From: Magnetospirillum sp. XM-1
Lineage (GTDB): Bacteria; Pseudomonadota; Alphaproteobacteria; Rhodospirillales; Magnetospirillaceae
Direction: 5' to 3'
Assembly (NCBI RefSeq): GCF_001511835.1
Contig: NZ_LN997848.1
Coordinates: 248,001 to 312,000 of the forward strand
DNA length: 64,000 bases
The notes below the pieces were generated by a model. That model did not search any database. It was not told the origin of the DNA and was given only the letters and a program-made list of their open reading frames with translations. Positions 1 to 8,962 of the stretch are shown piece by piece; the stretch's first letter is position 1; the number at the start of each line of letters is the position of its first letter. A program made the position numbers and the translations under genes.

Positions 1-108
1 CTGTGGTGGGGCATCACTCTGCTCATGATCTTTAAGAATCTACCCTGTCCTTGCGGCCCGCACCAGGGGTCCCCACTCTCTGAGACAGACTTCCGGCGAG
101 GTGCCTCG

Positions 109-414
109 ATGAGCGCGAAACTGACGGCGGACGACAGGGCCCGCGCCCTGGCGGAACTGAGCGGCTGGAGCGAGGCGGAGGGGCGCGACGCCATCCGGCG
201 CACCCTGCGCTTCGCCGATTTCGGCGAAGCCTTCGGCTTCATGGCCCGGGTGGCCCTGGCCGCCGAGAAGATGAATCACCATCCCGAATGGTTCAATGTC
301 TGGAATCGGGTCGACATCACCTTGTCCACCCACGATGCCGGCGGCGTGACGCGCAAGGACATCGACCTGGCCCGGGCCATCGACGCGGCGGCGGGCGGGG
401 CCAAACCGGGCTGA
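109..414 (+). CDS. phhB: 4a-hydroxytetrahydrobiopterin dehydratase (pterin carbinolamine dehydratase)
   Basis: A 101-residue protein of the usual length for this family, which dehydrates 4a-hydroxytetrahydrobiopterin after aromatic amino acid hydroxylation. The conserved HHPEW block lies at residues 57-61 and is followed by the V-x-I-x-L-x-T-H segment typical of the fold, with the catalytic histidines in and after it. The frame is open further upstream to position 25, but the extra 28 residues are Cys/Pro-rich and unlike the family, so I start at the ATG at 109. No phenylalanine hydroxylase gene is visible in the window, so the pterin substrate could serve another enzyme. Soluble cytoplasmic protein. 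The 108 bases before it hold no recognisable gene end. Confidence 0.9.
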   Translation: MSAKLTADDRARALAELSGWSEAEGRDAIRRTLRFADFGEAFGFMARVALAAEKMNHHPEWFNVWNRVDITLSTHDAGGVTRKDIDLARAIDAAAGGAKPG

Positions 415-484
415 AGCGACGCCTTGAACGCGAAAGGCCGGGACATGGCCCCGGCCTTGGCGATCAGCGTCGTTCCCGCAGGGC

Positions 485-1114
485 TCAGTTGGCCTTGCTG
501 TTCGCCTGCAGTTCGGCGACCTTGGTGCGCATGGCGCCCAACAGCCCGTCGATCTTGCCGCCATTGGCCTGGATCACCGACGAATATTCGTTGCGGTAGG
601 TGATGGCCATGGAGGCGCCCTCGACCACCAGGTCGACGACGCGAAGGTCGGCCTCGCCCTTCCGCAGCTTCCACTGCAGATTGATCGGGCTCTGGTGGTC
701 GCGCTCCACCTTGGACTCGACGACGATGGCGCGCTCGCCATCGGAGACGGCGCCGGTCACCACATGGCGCAGGTCGCCGCCGTAATCCTTGAAGCGGGTC
801 GCCCAGGTCAGCACCACGATGTCCTCGAAGGCCCTCAGGAATTCCTGCTGCTGCTCCGGGGTGGCGGCGCGCCAGTGGCGGCCCAGCACGAACTTGCCGA
901 TCTCAGGCAAGTCGACGTCGGTGGTGAACTGGGTGCGGAAGCGCTGATTGCGCTCGACATCGGATATTCCCTTGGCGGTCATGGTCTCCATGGCCTTGCC
1001 GGCCAGTTGGGAGACGAAGACCTTGGGGTCGGCCTCGGCGGCGGCAATGGGATTGAAGGCGAGGCCGAGAAACAGCCCTGCCAGCACGGCGAGAAGGAAA
1101 CGACGGGAAATCAT
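485..1114 (-). CDS. mlaC: MlaC/Ttg2D-family phospholipid-binding periplasmic protein
   Basis: A 209-residue protein with an N-terminal signal peptide (basic MISRR, hydrophobic stretch to about residue 25, AAA cleavage region) followed by a complete MlaC/Ttg2 domain. Family members ferry phospholipids across the periplasm between the outer-membrane MlaA lipoprotein and the inner-membrane Mla ABC transporter. The long frame continues upstream to 1837, but that part is a shadow of mlaA; the ATG at 1114 gives the correct signal peptide. It lies 23 bp downstream of mlaA on the same strand and is probably co-transcribed with it. The transporter genes mlaDEF are not in the window, which is common because they sit elsewhere in many alphaproteobacteria. 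Confidence 0.88.
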   Translation of the reverse strand: MISRRFLLAVLAGLFLGLAFNPIAAAEADPKVFVSQLAGKAMETMTAKGISDVERNQRFRTQFTTDVDLPEIGKFVLGRHWRAATPEQQQEFLRAFEDIVVLTWATRFKDYGGDLRHVVTGAVSDGERAIVVESKVERDHQSPINLQWKLRKGEADLRVVDLVVEGASMAITYRNEYSSVIQANGGKIDGLLGAMRTKVAELQANSKAN

Positions 1115-1137
1115 TGTTTTGTCCGGCCTATGGATTG

Positions 1138-1950
1138 TCACTGCGCCGACTGGGAAAGCTCTTCGGACTTGGAGGTGCCCGACAGCCCCGGAGCCGGGAT
1201 CTTCTCTCCGCCGCCGCGGCCGTTCTTGATCTCGGAGGCGCGATGCTGGCGATAGAGCGAGCGCAGCGAGGCATAGTAGTCCAGCGACGTCCGCTCGATC
1301 TCGTCCAAAGTGTCGATCAGCGCCTCGCGCTTGTCCAGGCCGGTCATGCCCATGCGGGTATAGGAGATGTATTCCTTGCCGATATTGGCCATGGCCAGGT
1401 CGAAGGGATCGGCGAAGATCTCGGCCACCAGACCGGCGGTGTCGCGGGGATTGGACGGCCCGAAGATGGGCAGCATCAGGAAGGGGCCTTCGCCCACGCC
1501 CCACACCGCCAGGGTCTGGCCCAGGTCTTCCTCGTGCGGGGGGATGCCCGCCGGGGTGGCGATGTCGATGAAGCCGGCCAGGCCGAAGGTGCTGTTGAGC
1601 ATGGCGCGGAAGAAGGTCTGCACCGCGCGGTCCGTCTCGCCCTGCAGCACGTCGTTGGCGAAGGTCAACGGGCTGTTCAGGTTGCTCAGGATGTTGTGCA
1701 CGCGCTCGCGCCCGAATTTCGGCATCACGGCGCGATAGCCCTCGGCGGCCGGCTTGATGGCGTATTTGTCGGCGGCGCGGTTGAAGTCGAAGATCGCCCG
1801 GTTCATGGGCTCCAGCGGGTCGTTGACCTGCTCCCATTCGGCGACGGCTTCCTTGTCGTCGGCCGGGGGCGGCGTGGCGCAGCCAGCCACCAGTGCCAGA
1901 GCAAGCACGGGGGCGACGAGGCGGGCGATGGTCCGGCGCGAGGCGTTCAT
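1138..1950 (-). CDS. mlaA: MlaA (VacJ) family outer-membrane lipoprotein
   Basis: A 270-residue protein with a lipoprotein signal peptide whose lipobox LVAGC places the lipidated cysteine at residue 24. The body contains the family sequence: DPLEPMNRAIFDFN-like start of the mature domain, a central NSTFGLAGF segment and a YAIKPAAEGYR segment. MlaA forms an outer-membrane ring that removes mislocalised phospholipids from the outer leaflet and hands them to MlaC, which is encoded immediately downstream. The C-terminal tail after about residue 240 is low-complexity and variable. An AAGGTA element lies about 8 nt before the ATG. Confidence 0.92.
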   Translation of the reverse strand: MNASRRTIARLVAPVLALALVAGCATPPPADDKEAVAEWEQVNDPLEPMNRAIFDFNRAADKYAIKPAAEGYRAVMPKFGRERVHNILSNLNSPLTFANDVLQGETDRAVQTFFRAMLNSTFGLAGFIDIATPAGIPPHEEDLGQTLAVWGVGEGPFLMLPIFGPSNPRDTAGLVAEIFADPFDLAMANIGKEYISYTRMGMTGLDKREALIDTLDEIERTSLDYYASLRSLYRQHRASEIKNGRGGGEKIPAPGLSGTSKSEELSQSAQ

Positions 1951-2173
1951 GGCTGCGTACCTTCTGTACCTTCGGTCTCAGGGATATGGGCGCGCCGGGG
2001 CGCCGCCCATTGTCGGGAGCCCCTCGCCCCCAATATTCCGAGGTATCATAGTCCCGACCTAATGGCTAGAGGGGAAAGGGAAAATCACGCTCCTGACTCG
2101 GCTTCCTGTGGCAATTGCGCATCATGGAGCAAACACCTTATGCCCATGCTGCCGCCGGGGACATTCAGCACTT

Positions 2174-2198
2174 CATATCCGCATAAAGATATGTTTAT
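2174..2198. promoter_or_regulatory. Candidate SahR-type operator overlapping the 5' region of the ArsR-methyltransferase gene
   Basis: Two overlapping perfect inverted repeats lie just upstream of the regulator start in otherwise GC-rich DNA. They are CATATC-N8-GATATG (2174-2193) and ATAAA-GATATG-TTTAT (2183-2198). AT-rich palindromes with a GATAT core are typical of the sites reported for SahR, an S-adenosylhomocysteine-sensing ArsR-family repressor of methionine-cycle genes. The site is 12-18 bp from the start codon, which fits autorepression of the regulator-metF-metH operon. The exact SahR consensus is recalled, not checked. Confidence 0.6.
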
Positions 2199-2209
2199 AT
2201 GTTTTCGAG

Positions 2210-3190
2210 ATGACAATGGGAGCCCCTGTGGTGGACACCTTGCTGACGGGATTGCGCGCCGCCGCCGAGCCGACCAGGCTTCGACTGCTGCACCTGCTCG
2301 CCCAGGGCGAACTGACCGTCACCGAGATCACCCAGATCCTGGGCCAGAGCCAGCCGCGCGTGTCGCGCCACCTGAAGCTGATGTGCGAGGCCGGGCTGCT
2401 CGACCGTTTCCCCGAGGGCGCCTGGGTGTTCTACCGCCTGGCGGCCAAGGGGCGCGGCGGGGCGGTGGCGCGGCGCCTTCTGGAACTGCTGCCCGAGGGC
2501 GACCAGACCCTGGCGCTGGACGAGCAGCGGCTGTCGGCCATCCGCGCCGTGCGCGCCGACCGGGCCCAGGCCTATTTCCGCGACAACGCGTCGCGCTGGA
2601 ACGAGATCCGCTCGCTTCAGGTGGACGAGGCCGAGGTGGAAAAGGCCCTGCTGGCCGTCTTCGCCGGGCGGAGAATCCATGATCTGGTGGACATGGGCAC
2701 CGGCACCGGTCGCGTGCTGGAAGTCCTCGGCCCCCATGTGGAGCGCGCCGTCGGCATCGACCTTTCGCGCGAAATGCTTTCGGTGGCCCGCACCAATCTG
2801 GAACGCCTCTCCTTGAGCAATTGCATGGTGCGCCAGGGCGACATCGCCCAGCTGCCCCTGCCCGCCGCAGCCGCCGACGCGGTGACCATCCATCAGGTGC
2901 TGCACTACGCCACCGACCCCGCCGCCCTGGTGGCCGAGGCCGCCCGGGTGCTGGAGCCCGGCGGCAGGCTGGCCCTGGTCGACTTCGCCCCCCATGGCGA
3001 GGAGGCCTTGCGCGACCAGCACGCCCACCGCCGCCTCGGCTTCGAGGATGCCGAGGTGGAAGGCTGGCTCAGGGTCGCCGGACTGGAGCCGGGTCCCGTC
3101 TCCCGCCTGCCCGGCAAGCCCTTGACCGTGGTGGTCTGGACCGCCGACAAACCCCATTTGCACACCAAGTCCACAGGAGCGATCCGTTGA
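2210..3190 (+). CDS. ArsR-family regulator fused to a SAM-dependent methyltransferase domain (SahR-like)
   Basis: A 326-residue two-domain protein. Residues about 5-85 form an ArsR winged helix (LTVTEITQILG then QPRVSRHLKLM recognition helix), without an obvious metal-binding cysteine motif. Residues about 135-300 form a class I methyltransferase fold with motif I VDMGTGTG. This architecture next to metF is widespread in alphaproteobacteria and is associated with control of the SAM cycle by S-adenosylhomocysteine (SahR); the methyltransferase fold probably acts as the ligand sensor. Start: ATG at 2210 or 2216; neither has a strong ribosome binding site. The upstream extension to 2108 would include the operator and is rejected. 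The stop overlaps the TTG start of metF by 4 bp, so the genes are translationally coupled. Confidence 0.85.
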   Translation: MTMGAPVVDTLLTGLRAAAEPTRLRLLHLLAQGELTVTEITQILGQSQPRVSRHLKLMCEAGLLDRFPEGAWVFYRLAAKGRGGAVARRLLELLPEGDQTLALDEQRLSAIRAVRADRAQAYFRDNASRWNEIRSLQVDEAEVEKALLAVFAGRRIHDLVDMGTGTGRVLEVLGPHVERAVGIDLSREMLSVARTNLERLSLSNCMVRQGDIAQLPLPAAAADAVTIHQVLHYATDPAALVAEAARVLEPGGRLALVDFAPHGEEALRDQHAHRRLGFEDAEVEGWLRVAGLEPGPVSRLPGKPLTVVVWTADKPHLHTKSTGAIR

Positions 3191-4083
3191 GTCTCCCCCG
3201 TTCCGAGCTGCCCATCGCCGCCGCCAGCCGCAAGCCGGTCAGCGTCTCGTTCGAGTTCTTTCCGCCCAAGACCGACAAGATGCAGCAATCGCTGTGGGAA
3301 TGCATCGAGCGGCTGGCTCCGCTGGCCCCCCAGTTCGTCTCGGTGACCTATGGCGCCGGCGGCACCACGCGCGAACGCACCCACGAGACCGTGGTGCGCA
3401 TCGCCCGCGAGACGGCATTGAAGCCCGCCGCCCATCTGACCTGCGTCGGCCATGCCAAGGGCGAGGTGGACGACATCGCCCGGCGCTACTGGGACGAGGG
3501 CATCCGCCATATCGTGGCTCTTCGGGGCGACATGCCCGACGGCCAGGCCTATGTCGCCCATCCCCAGGGCTACGCCTACGCCGCCGATCTGGTGGAAGGC
3601 TTGAAGCGCATCGCCGATTTCGAGATCTCGGTGGCCGCCTACCCCGAGAAGCACCCCGACGCCCCCTCGGCACAGTTCGATCTCGACAACCTGAAGCGCA
3701 AGGTCGACGCGGGCGCCAACCGGGCCATCAGCCAGTATTTCTTCGATCCGGCGGTGTTCCTGGCCTTCCGCGAGAAGGCGGCCAAGGCCGGCATCTCCGT
3801 GCCCATCCTGCCCGGCATCCTGCCGGTGACCAATTTCGCCCAGGTGCAGAAATTCTCGGCCGCCTGCGGCGCCAGCATTCCCGGCTGGATGGCCGATCTG
3901 TTCCAGGGCCTGGACGACGATCCCGAGACGCGGCGCCTGGTGGCCGCCACCATGGCCGCCGAGCAATGCCGGATCCTCGCCGCCGAGGGGGTGGAGCAGT
4001 TCCACTTCTACACGCTGAACCGCGCCGACCTCGCCTATGCCATCAGCCACATCCTGGGCGTTCGGCCGAAGGCGGCCGACTAA
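3187..4083 (+). CDS. metF: 5,10-methylenetetrahydrofolate reductase
   Basis: A 298-residue protein, normal MetF length. It reduces methylene-THF to 5-methyl-THF, the methyl donor for MetH encoded next. Recognisable blocks are SFEFFPPKT near the N terminus (folate/FAD site), VTYGAGGTTRERT, HLTCVGHAKGEVD, ALRGDMP, and FHFYTLNR near the C terminus. I start at TTG 3187 because AGGAG at 3175-3179 is 7 nt upstream and the codon overlaps the preceding TGA stop. The first ATG in frame would cut off the conserved FEFFPPK block. FAD-dependent cytoplasmic barrel enzyme. Confidence 0.93.
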   Translation: MSLPRSELPIAAASRKPVSVSFEFFPPKTDKMQQSLWECIERLAPLAPQFVSVTYGAGGTTRERTHETVVRIARETALKPAAHLTCVGHAKGEVDDIARRYWDEGIRHIVALRGDMPDGQAYVAHPQGYAYAADLVEGLKRIADFEISVAAYPEKHPDAPSAQFDLDNLKRKVDAGANRAISQYFFDPAVFLAFREKAAKAGISVPILPGILPVTNFAQVQKFSAACGASIPGWMADLFQGLDDDPETRRLVAATMAAEQCRILAAEGVEQFHFYTLNRADLAYAISHILGVRPKAAD

Positions 4084-4090
4084 TTTTTCT

Positions 4091-4150
4091 CGTCATCGCC
4101 GGGCTTGACCCGGCGATCCATGGATGCCCGGATCAAGTCCGGGCATGACG
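4091..4150. repeat. Dispersed palindromic repeat, short form, copy A
   Basis: A 60-bp palindrome bounded by CGTCAT and ATGACG. The left arm is CGCCGGG-CTTGA-CCCGGCG, the right arm is GCCCGGA-TCAAG-TCCGGGC, and ATCCATGGAT joins them. The two loops are complementary, so the element can form two hairpins or one long one. It lies inside the metF-metH intergenic gap. Similar copies are at 34292-34388, 43088-43148 and 49220-49329. Repeats of this type are common between alphaproteobacterial genes; in mRNA this copy could modulate metH relative to metF. Confidence 0.85.
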
Positions 4151-4168
4151 GCTTCAAAGGAACGACCG

Positions 4169-7100
4169 ATGACCAACATTCTCGACCATCTCTCAAGCCG
4201 CGTTCTTCTCTGCGACGGCGGCACCGGGGCCCTGGTGCAGGCCATGAACCTCAACGTGGAGAAGGATTTCCTGGGCCTCGAGAACTGCACCGAGATCCTG
4301 GTCAAGTCACGCCCCGACGTGATCCGCTCCATCCACGAGCGCTATTTCGAGGCCGGCGCCGACATGGTGGAGGCCGACACCTTCGGCGCCTCGCCCATCA
4401 CGCTGGCCGAGTTCGGCATCGCCGAGCGGGCGCACGAGTTGAACCAGGCCGCCATCGAGCTGGCCTGGGAAGCGGCCGAGCGTTTCAAGGGTGACGGCCG
4501 CACGCGCTTCGTGCTGGGCGCCATCGGGCCGGGCACCAAACTGCCGAGCCTGGGCCATATCGGCTATGACGAGTTGGAGGCCGCCTACGTCATCCAGGCG
4601 GCGGGCCAGATCGCCGGCGGCGTGTCGGCCTTCCTGGTGGAGACCTGCCAGGACCCCCTGCAGATCAAGGCCGCCGTCAACGGCTGCAAGATCGCCAACG
4701 CCGCCGCCGGCACCGACGTCCCCGTCTTCGTCCAGGTGACGGTGGAGACCACCGGCACCCTGCTGGTGGGCGCCGACATCGCGGCCGCCGCCACGGTGGT
4801 GCAGTCGCTCGGCGTGCCGCTGATGGGGCTGAACTGCGCCGCCGGCCCGCAGGAGATGGGCGAGCACTTCAAATGGCTGGTCGACAACTGGACCGGCTTC
4901 GTCTCCATCCAGCCCAATGCCGGCCTGCCCGAACTGGTGGACGGCCAGACCCGCTATCCTCTGCTGCCTGAAGAGCTGGCCATCTGGCACGAGCGTTTCG
5001 TCGCCGCCGGCGCCAATCTGCTGGGCGGCTGCTGCGGCACCACGCCGCCGCACATCGCGGCCACCAACGAGATGCTGAAGCGCATCGGCAACGGCTCGCG
5101 CCCCAGCCCGGTGAAGCGTTCCGTCCATTGGGTGCCCTCGGTGGCGTCGCTCTACACCCAGGTGCCGCTTAAGCAGGAGAACGCCTTCCTGTCCATCGGC
5201 GAGCGCTGCAACGCCAACGGCTCGAAGAAGTTCCGCGACCTGCAGGATGCCGAGGACTGGGACGGCATCACCGCCATCGCCCGCGAGCAGGTCAAGGAGG
5301 GCAGCCATACGCTGGACGTCTGCACCGCCTTCGTCGGCCGCAACGAAGTGGCCGACATGACCGAGGTGGTGACCCGTCTGCGTGGCGCAGTCACCACGCC
5401 GCTGGTGATCGATTCCACCGAACTGCCGGTGCTGGAAGCCGGCCTCAAGCTCTATGGCGGCAAGGCCATCCTCAATTCCATCAATTTCGAGAACGGCGAG
5501 AAGGATGCCGCCGACCGCCTGAAGCTGGCCCGCAAGTTCGGCGCCGCCGTGGTGGCGCTCACCATCGACGAGGACGGCATGGCCAAGGACGCGGCCGCCA
5601 AGCTGCGCGTCGCCAAGCGCCTTTACGACTTCGCGGTGAACAAGCACGGCTTGGCCCCCTCCGACCTGCTGTTCGACCCGCTGACCTTCACCATCTGCAC
5701 CGGCAACGAGGACGACCGCAAGCTGGCGGTGGAGACCCTGGACGCCATCGAGGCCATCACCCGCGAGATGCCCGAATGCGGCATCGTGCTGGGCCTGTCC
5801 AACGTCTCGTTCGGCCTCAAACCCGCAGCACGCCAGGTGCTGAACTCGGTGTTCATCGACCACGCCATCAAGCGCGGCATGACCGGGGCCATCGTCCACG
5901 TCTCCAAGATCGTGCCGCTGCACACCCTGCCCGAGGAAGAGGTCAAGGCCGCCGAGGATTTGATCTACGACCGCGATCCGCAGGCGCTGTCCCGCTACAT
6001 CGCCCTGTTCGGCGACCGCAAGGCCGCCGAGGTCAAGAAGGAACGCCCGGCCAAGGCCGAGGATCGGTTGAAGCAGCGCATCATCGACGGCGACCGCACC
6101 GGGCTGGAGGACGACCTCGCCCAGGTGATGGCCGAGGGCTGGAAGCCCTTGGACATCATCAACACCCTGCTGCTGGACGGCATGAAGGTGGTGGGCGAGC
6201 TGTTCGGCTCGGGCAAGATGCAGTTGCCCTTCGTGCTGCAATCGGCCGAGACCATGAAGGCCTCGGTCGCCTTCCTCGAGCCCCACATGGAAAAGGCCGA
6301 GGGCCAACAGAAGGCCACCATGGTGCTGGCCACGGTGAAGGGCGACGTCCACGACATCGGCAAGAACCTGGTGGACATCATCCTCACCAACAACGGCTAC
6401 AAGGTGATCAACATCGGCATCAAGCAGCCGGTGGCCGAGATCATCAAGGCCGCCAAGGAGCACAAGGCCGACGCCATCGGCATGTCCGGCCTGCTGGTCA
6501 AGTCCACGGTGATCATGCGCGAGAATCTGGAAGAGATGACCGCCGCCGGTCTCGACGTGCCCGTGCTGCTGGGCGGTGCGGCGCTCACCCGCAAATACGT
6601 GGAGGAGGATTGCGTCAAGGCCTACGGCTCGGGCCGGGTGGCCTATGCCAGGGACGCCTTCGACGGCCTGGACCTGATGTCCAAGGTGGCGGACAAGTCC
6701 TTCGACGACCACGTGGCGGCCAAGGCGGCCAATCCGCACCGCCCCGGCTCTCCCAGCCGCACCCTGGGCGAGGCGGCCCAGCCCGCCACCCGTCCGGTGG
6801 ACTGGGACGAGATCAACTTGCGCCGCGCCGAACTTCACAAGGATGTTCCCGCCCCCGTGCCGCCGTTCTGGGGGGCGCGGGTGATCGAATCCACCTATCT
6901 GCAGAACCTGATCCCCTTCCTCAACGAGACCATGCTCTACCAGTTCCACTGGGGCTACCGGAAGCAGGGCAAGTCCCTCGATGAGTTCAAGACCTGGGCG
7001 CACAAGGAAATCCGCCCCATCGCCATGGACATGCTCAAGCGCTGCGCCAAGGAAGAGATTCTGCGGCCCCAGGCGGTCTACGGCTACTGGAAGGCGGCGT

Positions 7101-7642
7101 CGGACGGCGATTGCGTGGTGCTGTTCGCCGAGGACGGCAAGACCGAGGTCGCCCGCTTCCCCTTCCCGCGCCAGGCCAAGGAGGGGGGCCTGTGCATCGC
7201 CGACTTCTTCCGGCCCGTGTCCGACCCGGTCCGCGACGTCATCGGCCTGCAGGTGGTGACCATGGGCAAGCGCGCCACCGAGGTGGCCCAGGACTGGTTC
7301 AAGGCCGACAAGTACCAGGACTACCTCTACCTGCACGGCCTGTCGGTGGAGATGGCCGAGGCCATGGCGGAATACGTCCACAAGCGCATCCGCTCGGAAC
7401 TGGGCTTCGCCGCCGAGGACGCCGCCGACATGGACAAGCTGTTGAAGCAGAACTATCGCGGCTCGCGCTTCTCGTTCGGCTATCCCGCCTGCCCGCGCGT
7501 CGAGGACCAGACCCAGCTGCTGGCCCTGCTGGGCGCCGAGCGCATCGGCGTGACGCTCTCCGAGGAATTCCAGCTCGAGCCCGAGCAGAGCACCTCGGCC
7601 ATCGTCACCGTCCATCCGCAGGCCAAGTACTTCAGCGTGTAA
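4169..7642 (+). CDS. metH: Cobalamin-dependent methionine synthase, full four-domain form
   Basis: A 1157-residue enzyme transferring a methyl group from 5-methyl-THF via cobalamin to homocysteine. Domains: homocysteine-binding domain (about 1-325) with zinc ligands Cys223 and Cys288/Cys289 (GGCCGT); pterin-binding domain (about 355-610); cap and cobalamin domain (about 640-890) with the D-x-H-x-x-G motif and cobalt ligand His728; C-terminal SAM-dependent reactivation domain (about 920-1157). It is a complete single-chain MetH, unlike the split versions of some alphaproteobacteria. Start is ATG 4169 with AAAGGAA about 6 nt upstream; the 15 extra upstream residues come from the repeat. It follows metF by 85 bp and is probably in the same operon. 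Confidence 0.97.
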   Translation: MTNILDHLSSRVLLCDGGTGALVQAMNLNVEKDFLGLENCTEILVKSRPDVIRSIHERYFEAGADMVEADTFGASPITLAEFGIAERAHELNQAAIELAWEAAERFKGDGRTRFVLGAIGPGTKLPSLGHIGYDELEAAYVIQAAGQIAGGVSAFLVETCQDPLQIKAAVNGCKIANAAAGTDVPVFVQVTVETTGTLLVGADIAAAATVVQSLGVPLMGLNCAAGPQEMGEHFKWLVDNWTGFVSIQPNAGLPELVDGQTRYPLLPEELAIWHERFVAAGANLLGGCCGTTPPHIAATNEMLKRIGNGSRPSPVKRSVHWVPSVASLYTQVPLKQENAFLSIGERCNANGSKKFRDLQDAEDWDGITAIAREQVKEGSHTLDVCTAFVGRNEVADMTEVVTRLRGAVTTPLVIDSTELPVLEAGLKLYGGKAILNSINFENGEKDAADRLKLARKFGAAVVALTIDEDGMAKDAAAKLRVAKRLYDFAVNKHGLAPSDLLFDPLTFTICTGNEDDRKLAVETLDAIEAITREMPECGIVLGLSNVSFGLKPAARQVLNSVFIDHAIKRGMTGAIVHVSKIVPLHTLPEEEVKAAEDLIYDRDPQALSRYIALFGDRKAAEVKKERPAKAEDRLKQRIIDGDRTGLEDDLAQVMAEGWKPLDIINTLLLDGMKVVGELFGSGKMQLPFVLQSAETMKASVAFLEPHMEKAEGQQKATMVLATVKGDVHDIGKNLVDIILTNNGYKVINIGIKQPVAEIIKAAKEHKADAIGMSGLLVKSTVIMRENLEEMTAAGLDVPVLLGGAALTRKYVEEDCVKAYGSGRVAYARDAFDGLDLMSKVADKSFDDHVAAKAANPHRPGSPSRTLGEAAQPATRPVDWDEINLRRAELHKDVPAPVPPFWGARVIESTYLQNLIPFLNETMLYQFHWGYRKQGKSLDEFKTWAHKEIRPIAMDMLKRCAKEEILRPQAVYGYWKAASDGDCVVLFAEDGKTEVARFPFPRQAKEGGLCIADFFRPVSDPVRDVIGLQVVTMGKRATEVAQDWFKADKYQDYLYLHGLSVEMAEAMAEYVHKRIRSELGFAAEDAADMDKLLKQNYRGSRFSFGYPACPRVEDQTQLLALLGAERIGVTLSEEFQLEPEQSTSAIVTVHPQAKYFSV

Positions 7643-7650
7643 ACACCGTC

Positions 7651-7686
7651 CGGGGGAGGTGAAGGAAATTCCTTTGACCTCCCCCG
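7651..7686. terminator. Strong inverted repeat downstream of metH
   Basis: CGGGGGAGGT pairs with ACCTCCCCCG, and the inside continues with AAGGAA/TTCCTT, giving a nearly perfect hairpin starting 8 bp after the metH stop. There is no T-run, so it may be a Rho-assisted end, an mRNA 3' stabiliser or a small repeat, not a classical intrinsic terminator. Confidence 0.5.
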
Positions 7687-7732
7687 CCCCTCGGGCTGGA
7701 ATGGCGACCAAACCACTTTTGGGGAGAGGTCC

Positions 7733-8713
7733 ATGTCGTTTGCGTCCCTGGCCCGCGCAGCCCTAACCGGCGCCGCCCTGCTTCTCGCCGCCGCCCTGCC
7801 GGCACACGCCGAAACCCCCGCCCAGAAGGGCGATCAGGTGGGCGGCTGGCACCGCTTCAAGCTGGGCGGCTTCGAGGTCACCGCGCTCTACGACGGCTAT
7901 ATCGACCTGCCCCAGAAGGTGATGCTCAACATCAGCGCCAAGACCACGGAAGAGCTGCTGCGGCGCATGTTCGTGGATTACGGCAAGGGCATCCAGACGG
8001 CGGTCAACGCCTATCTCGTCCATACCGGCACCAGGCTGGTGCTGGTGGATGCGGGCACCGCCAAGGCCTTCGGCCCGACGCTGGGCTTCATTCCCGACAA
8101 CATCCGCGCCGCCGGCTACGACCCCGCCCAGGTAGACGCGGTGCTGCTGACCCATCTGCATCCCGACCACGCCGCCGGATTGCTGGGGGCCGACGGCAAG
8201 CCCGCCTTCCCCAACGCCGAAATCTGGGTCGCCAAGGCCGAGGCCGATTTCTGGCTGGACGAGGCCGTCGCCGCCAAGATGCCCGAAGCCAACCGGGTGT
8301 TCTTCAAGATGGCCCGCGACGCGGTGGCGCCCTACAAGGCGGCGGGCAAGCTGCACGCCATCAGCGGTCAGGTGGGCCTGCCCGCCGGCATCGCGGCGGT
8401 GGACACCAATGGCCACACGCCGGGCCACACCTCCTACCTGCTGACCTCCCAGGGCCAGAGCCTCCTGGTGCTGGGCGATCTGGTCCATAACCACGCGGTG
8501 CAGTTCGCCCACCCCGAGGTCGCCTTCGAATACGACAGCGACAGGGTCCAGGCGGTGAAGACCCGCAAGAAGGTGTTCGCCGACGCGGCCAAGCAGAGGC
8601 TGTGGGTGGCCGGCGCCCATCTGCCCTTCCCCGGCATCGGCCATGTGCGCGCCGAGGGCAAGGCCTTCGCCTGGGTGCCGCTGGAATACTCGCCGCTGCG
8701 CAAAGATCGCTGA
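7733..8713 (+). CDS. Exported metallo-beta-lactamase-fold hydrolase
   Basis: A 326-residue protein with a signal peptide (residues 1 to about 26, ending AHA) and a metallo-beta-lactamase fold. The metal-binding motif THLHPDH (H-x-H-x-D-H) is preceded by the VDAG strand and followed by NGHTPGHTSY with a further histidine and by LGDLVH. The arrangement resembles the quorum-quenching lactonase/AhpD-type branch of MBL-fold enzymes, in which substrate varies widely, so I give no specific substrate. It is probably periplasmic. It stands alone, 90 bp after metH and 84 bp before a tRNA gene, with GGGGAGAGG about 5 nt before the ATG. Confidence 0.85.
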   Translation: MSFASLARAALTGAALLLAAALPAHAETPAQKGDQVGGWHRFKLGGFEVTALYDGYIDLPQKVMLNISAKTTEELLRRMFVDYGKGIQTAVNAYLVHTGTRLVLVDAGTAKAFGPTLGFIPDNIRAAGYDPAQVDAVLLTHLHPDHAAGLLGADGKPAFPNAEIWVAKAEADFWLDEAVAAKMPEANRVFFKMARDAVAPYKAAGKLHAISGQVGLPAGIAAVDTNGHTPGHTSYLLTSQGQSLLVLGDLVHNHAVQFAHPEVAFEYDSDRVQAVKTRKKVFADAAKQRLWVAGAHLPFPGIGHVRAEGKAFAWVPLEYSPLRKDR

Positions 8714-8797
8714 GAAAACACGATGGGAGCGGCGGGTCGCTTAAATCCGTTGACCCGCCCTCCGCACCCGCTATGATCCCGCCACCATTCTTGCGGT

Positions 8798-8883
8798 GCC
8801 CCAGTGGCGGAATGGTAGACGCGGCAGACTCAAAATCTGTTGCCGGCAACGGCGTGCTGGTTCGAGTCCGGCCTGGGGCACCA
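8798..8883 (+). tRNA. tRNA-Leu (anticodon CAA)
   Basis: The acceptor stem GCCCCAG (8798-8804) pairs with CTGGGGC (8873-8879), followed by discriminator A and an encoded CCA. The anticodon stem GCAGA/TCTGT encloses the loop CTCAAAA with anticodon CAA at 8831-8833, which reads TTG. A long variable arm (about 8842-8860) marks it as a type II tRNA, and GGTTCGAGTCC forms the T arm. The anticodon serves the TTG codon, which is rare inside genes here but used as a start codon several times in the window. Confidence 0.96.
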
Positions 8884-8962
8884 ACGAATTCAAGCTTCTC
8901 CAGCTTTTGCAACTGGCCGCCGATTGGGTGACAATGTCCGCCCGATCCGAGAAGGCACCCCC

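Noticed and set aside
25..108. N-terminal extension of the pterin dehydratase to position 25
   Set aside because: The added residues do not fit the family, and a proper start exists at 109.
4084..4168. SAM riboswitch before metH
   Set aside because: The gap is filled by the dispersed palindrome, and no SAM-I or SAM-II-like core was recognised; the same holds before the regulator gene.
4307..7711. Long minus-strand open frame (1134 residues) opposite metH
   Set aside because: Shadow of metH created by high GC codon bias; sequence is Gly/His/Leu-rich and low in structure, with no family resemblance.
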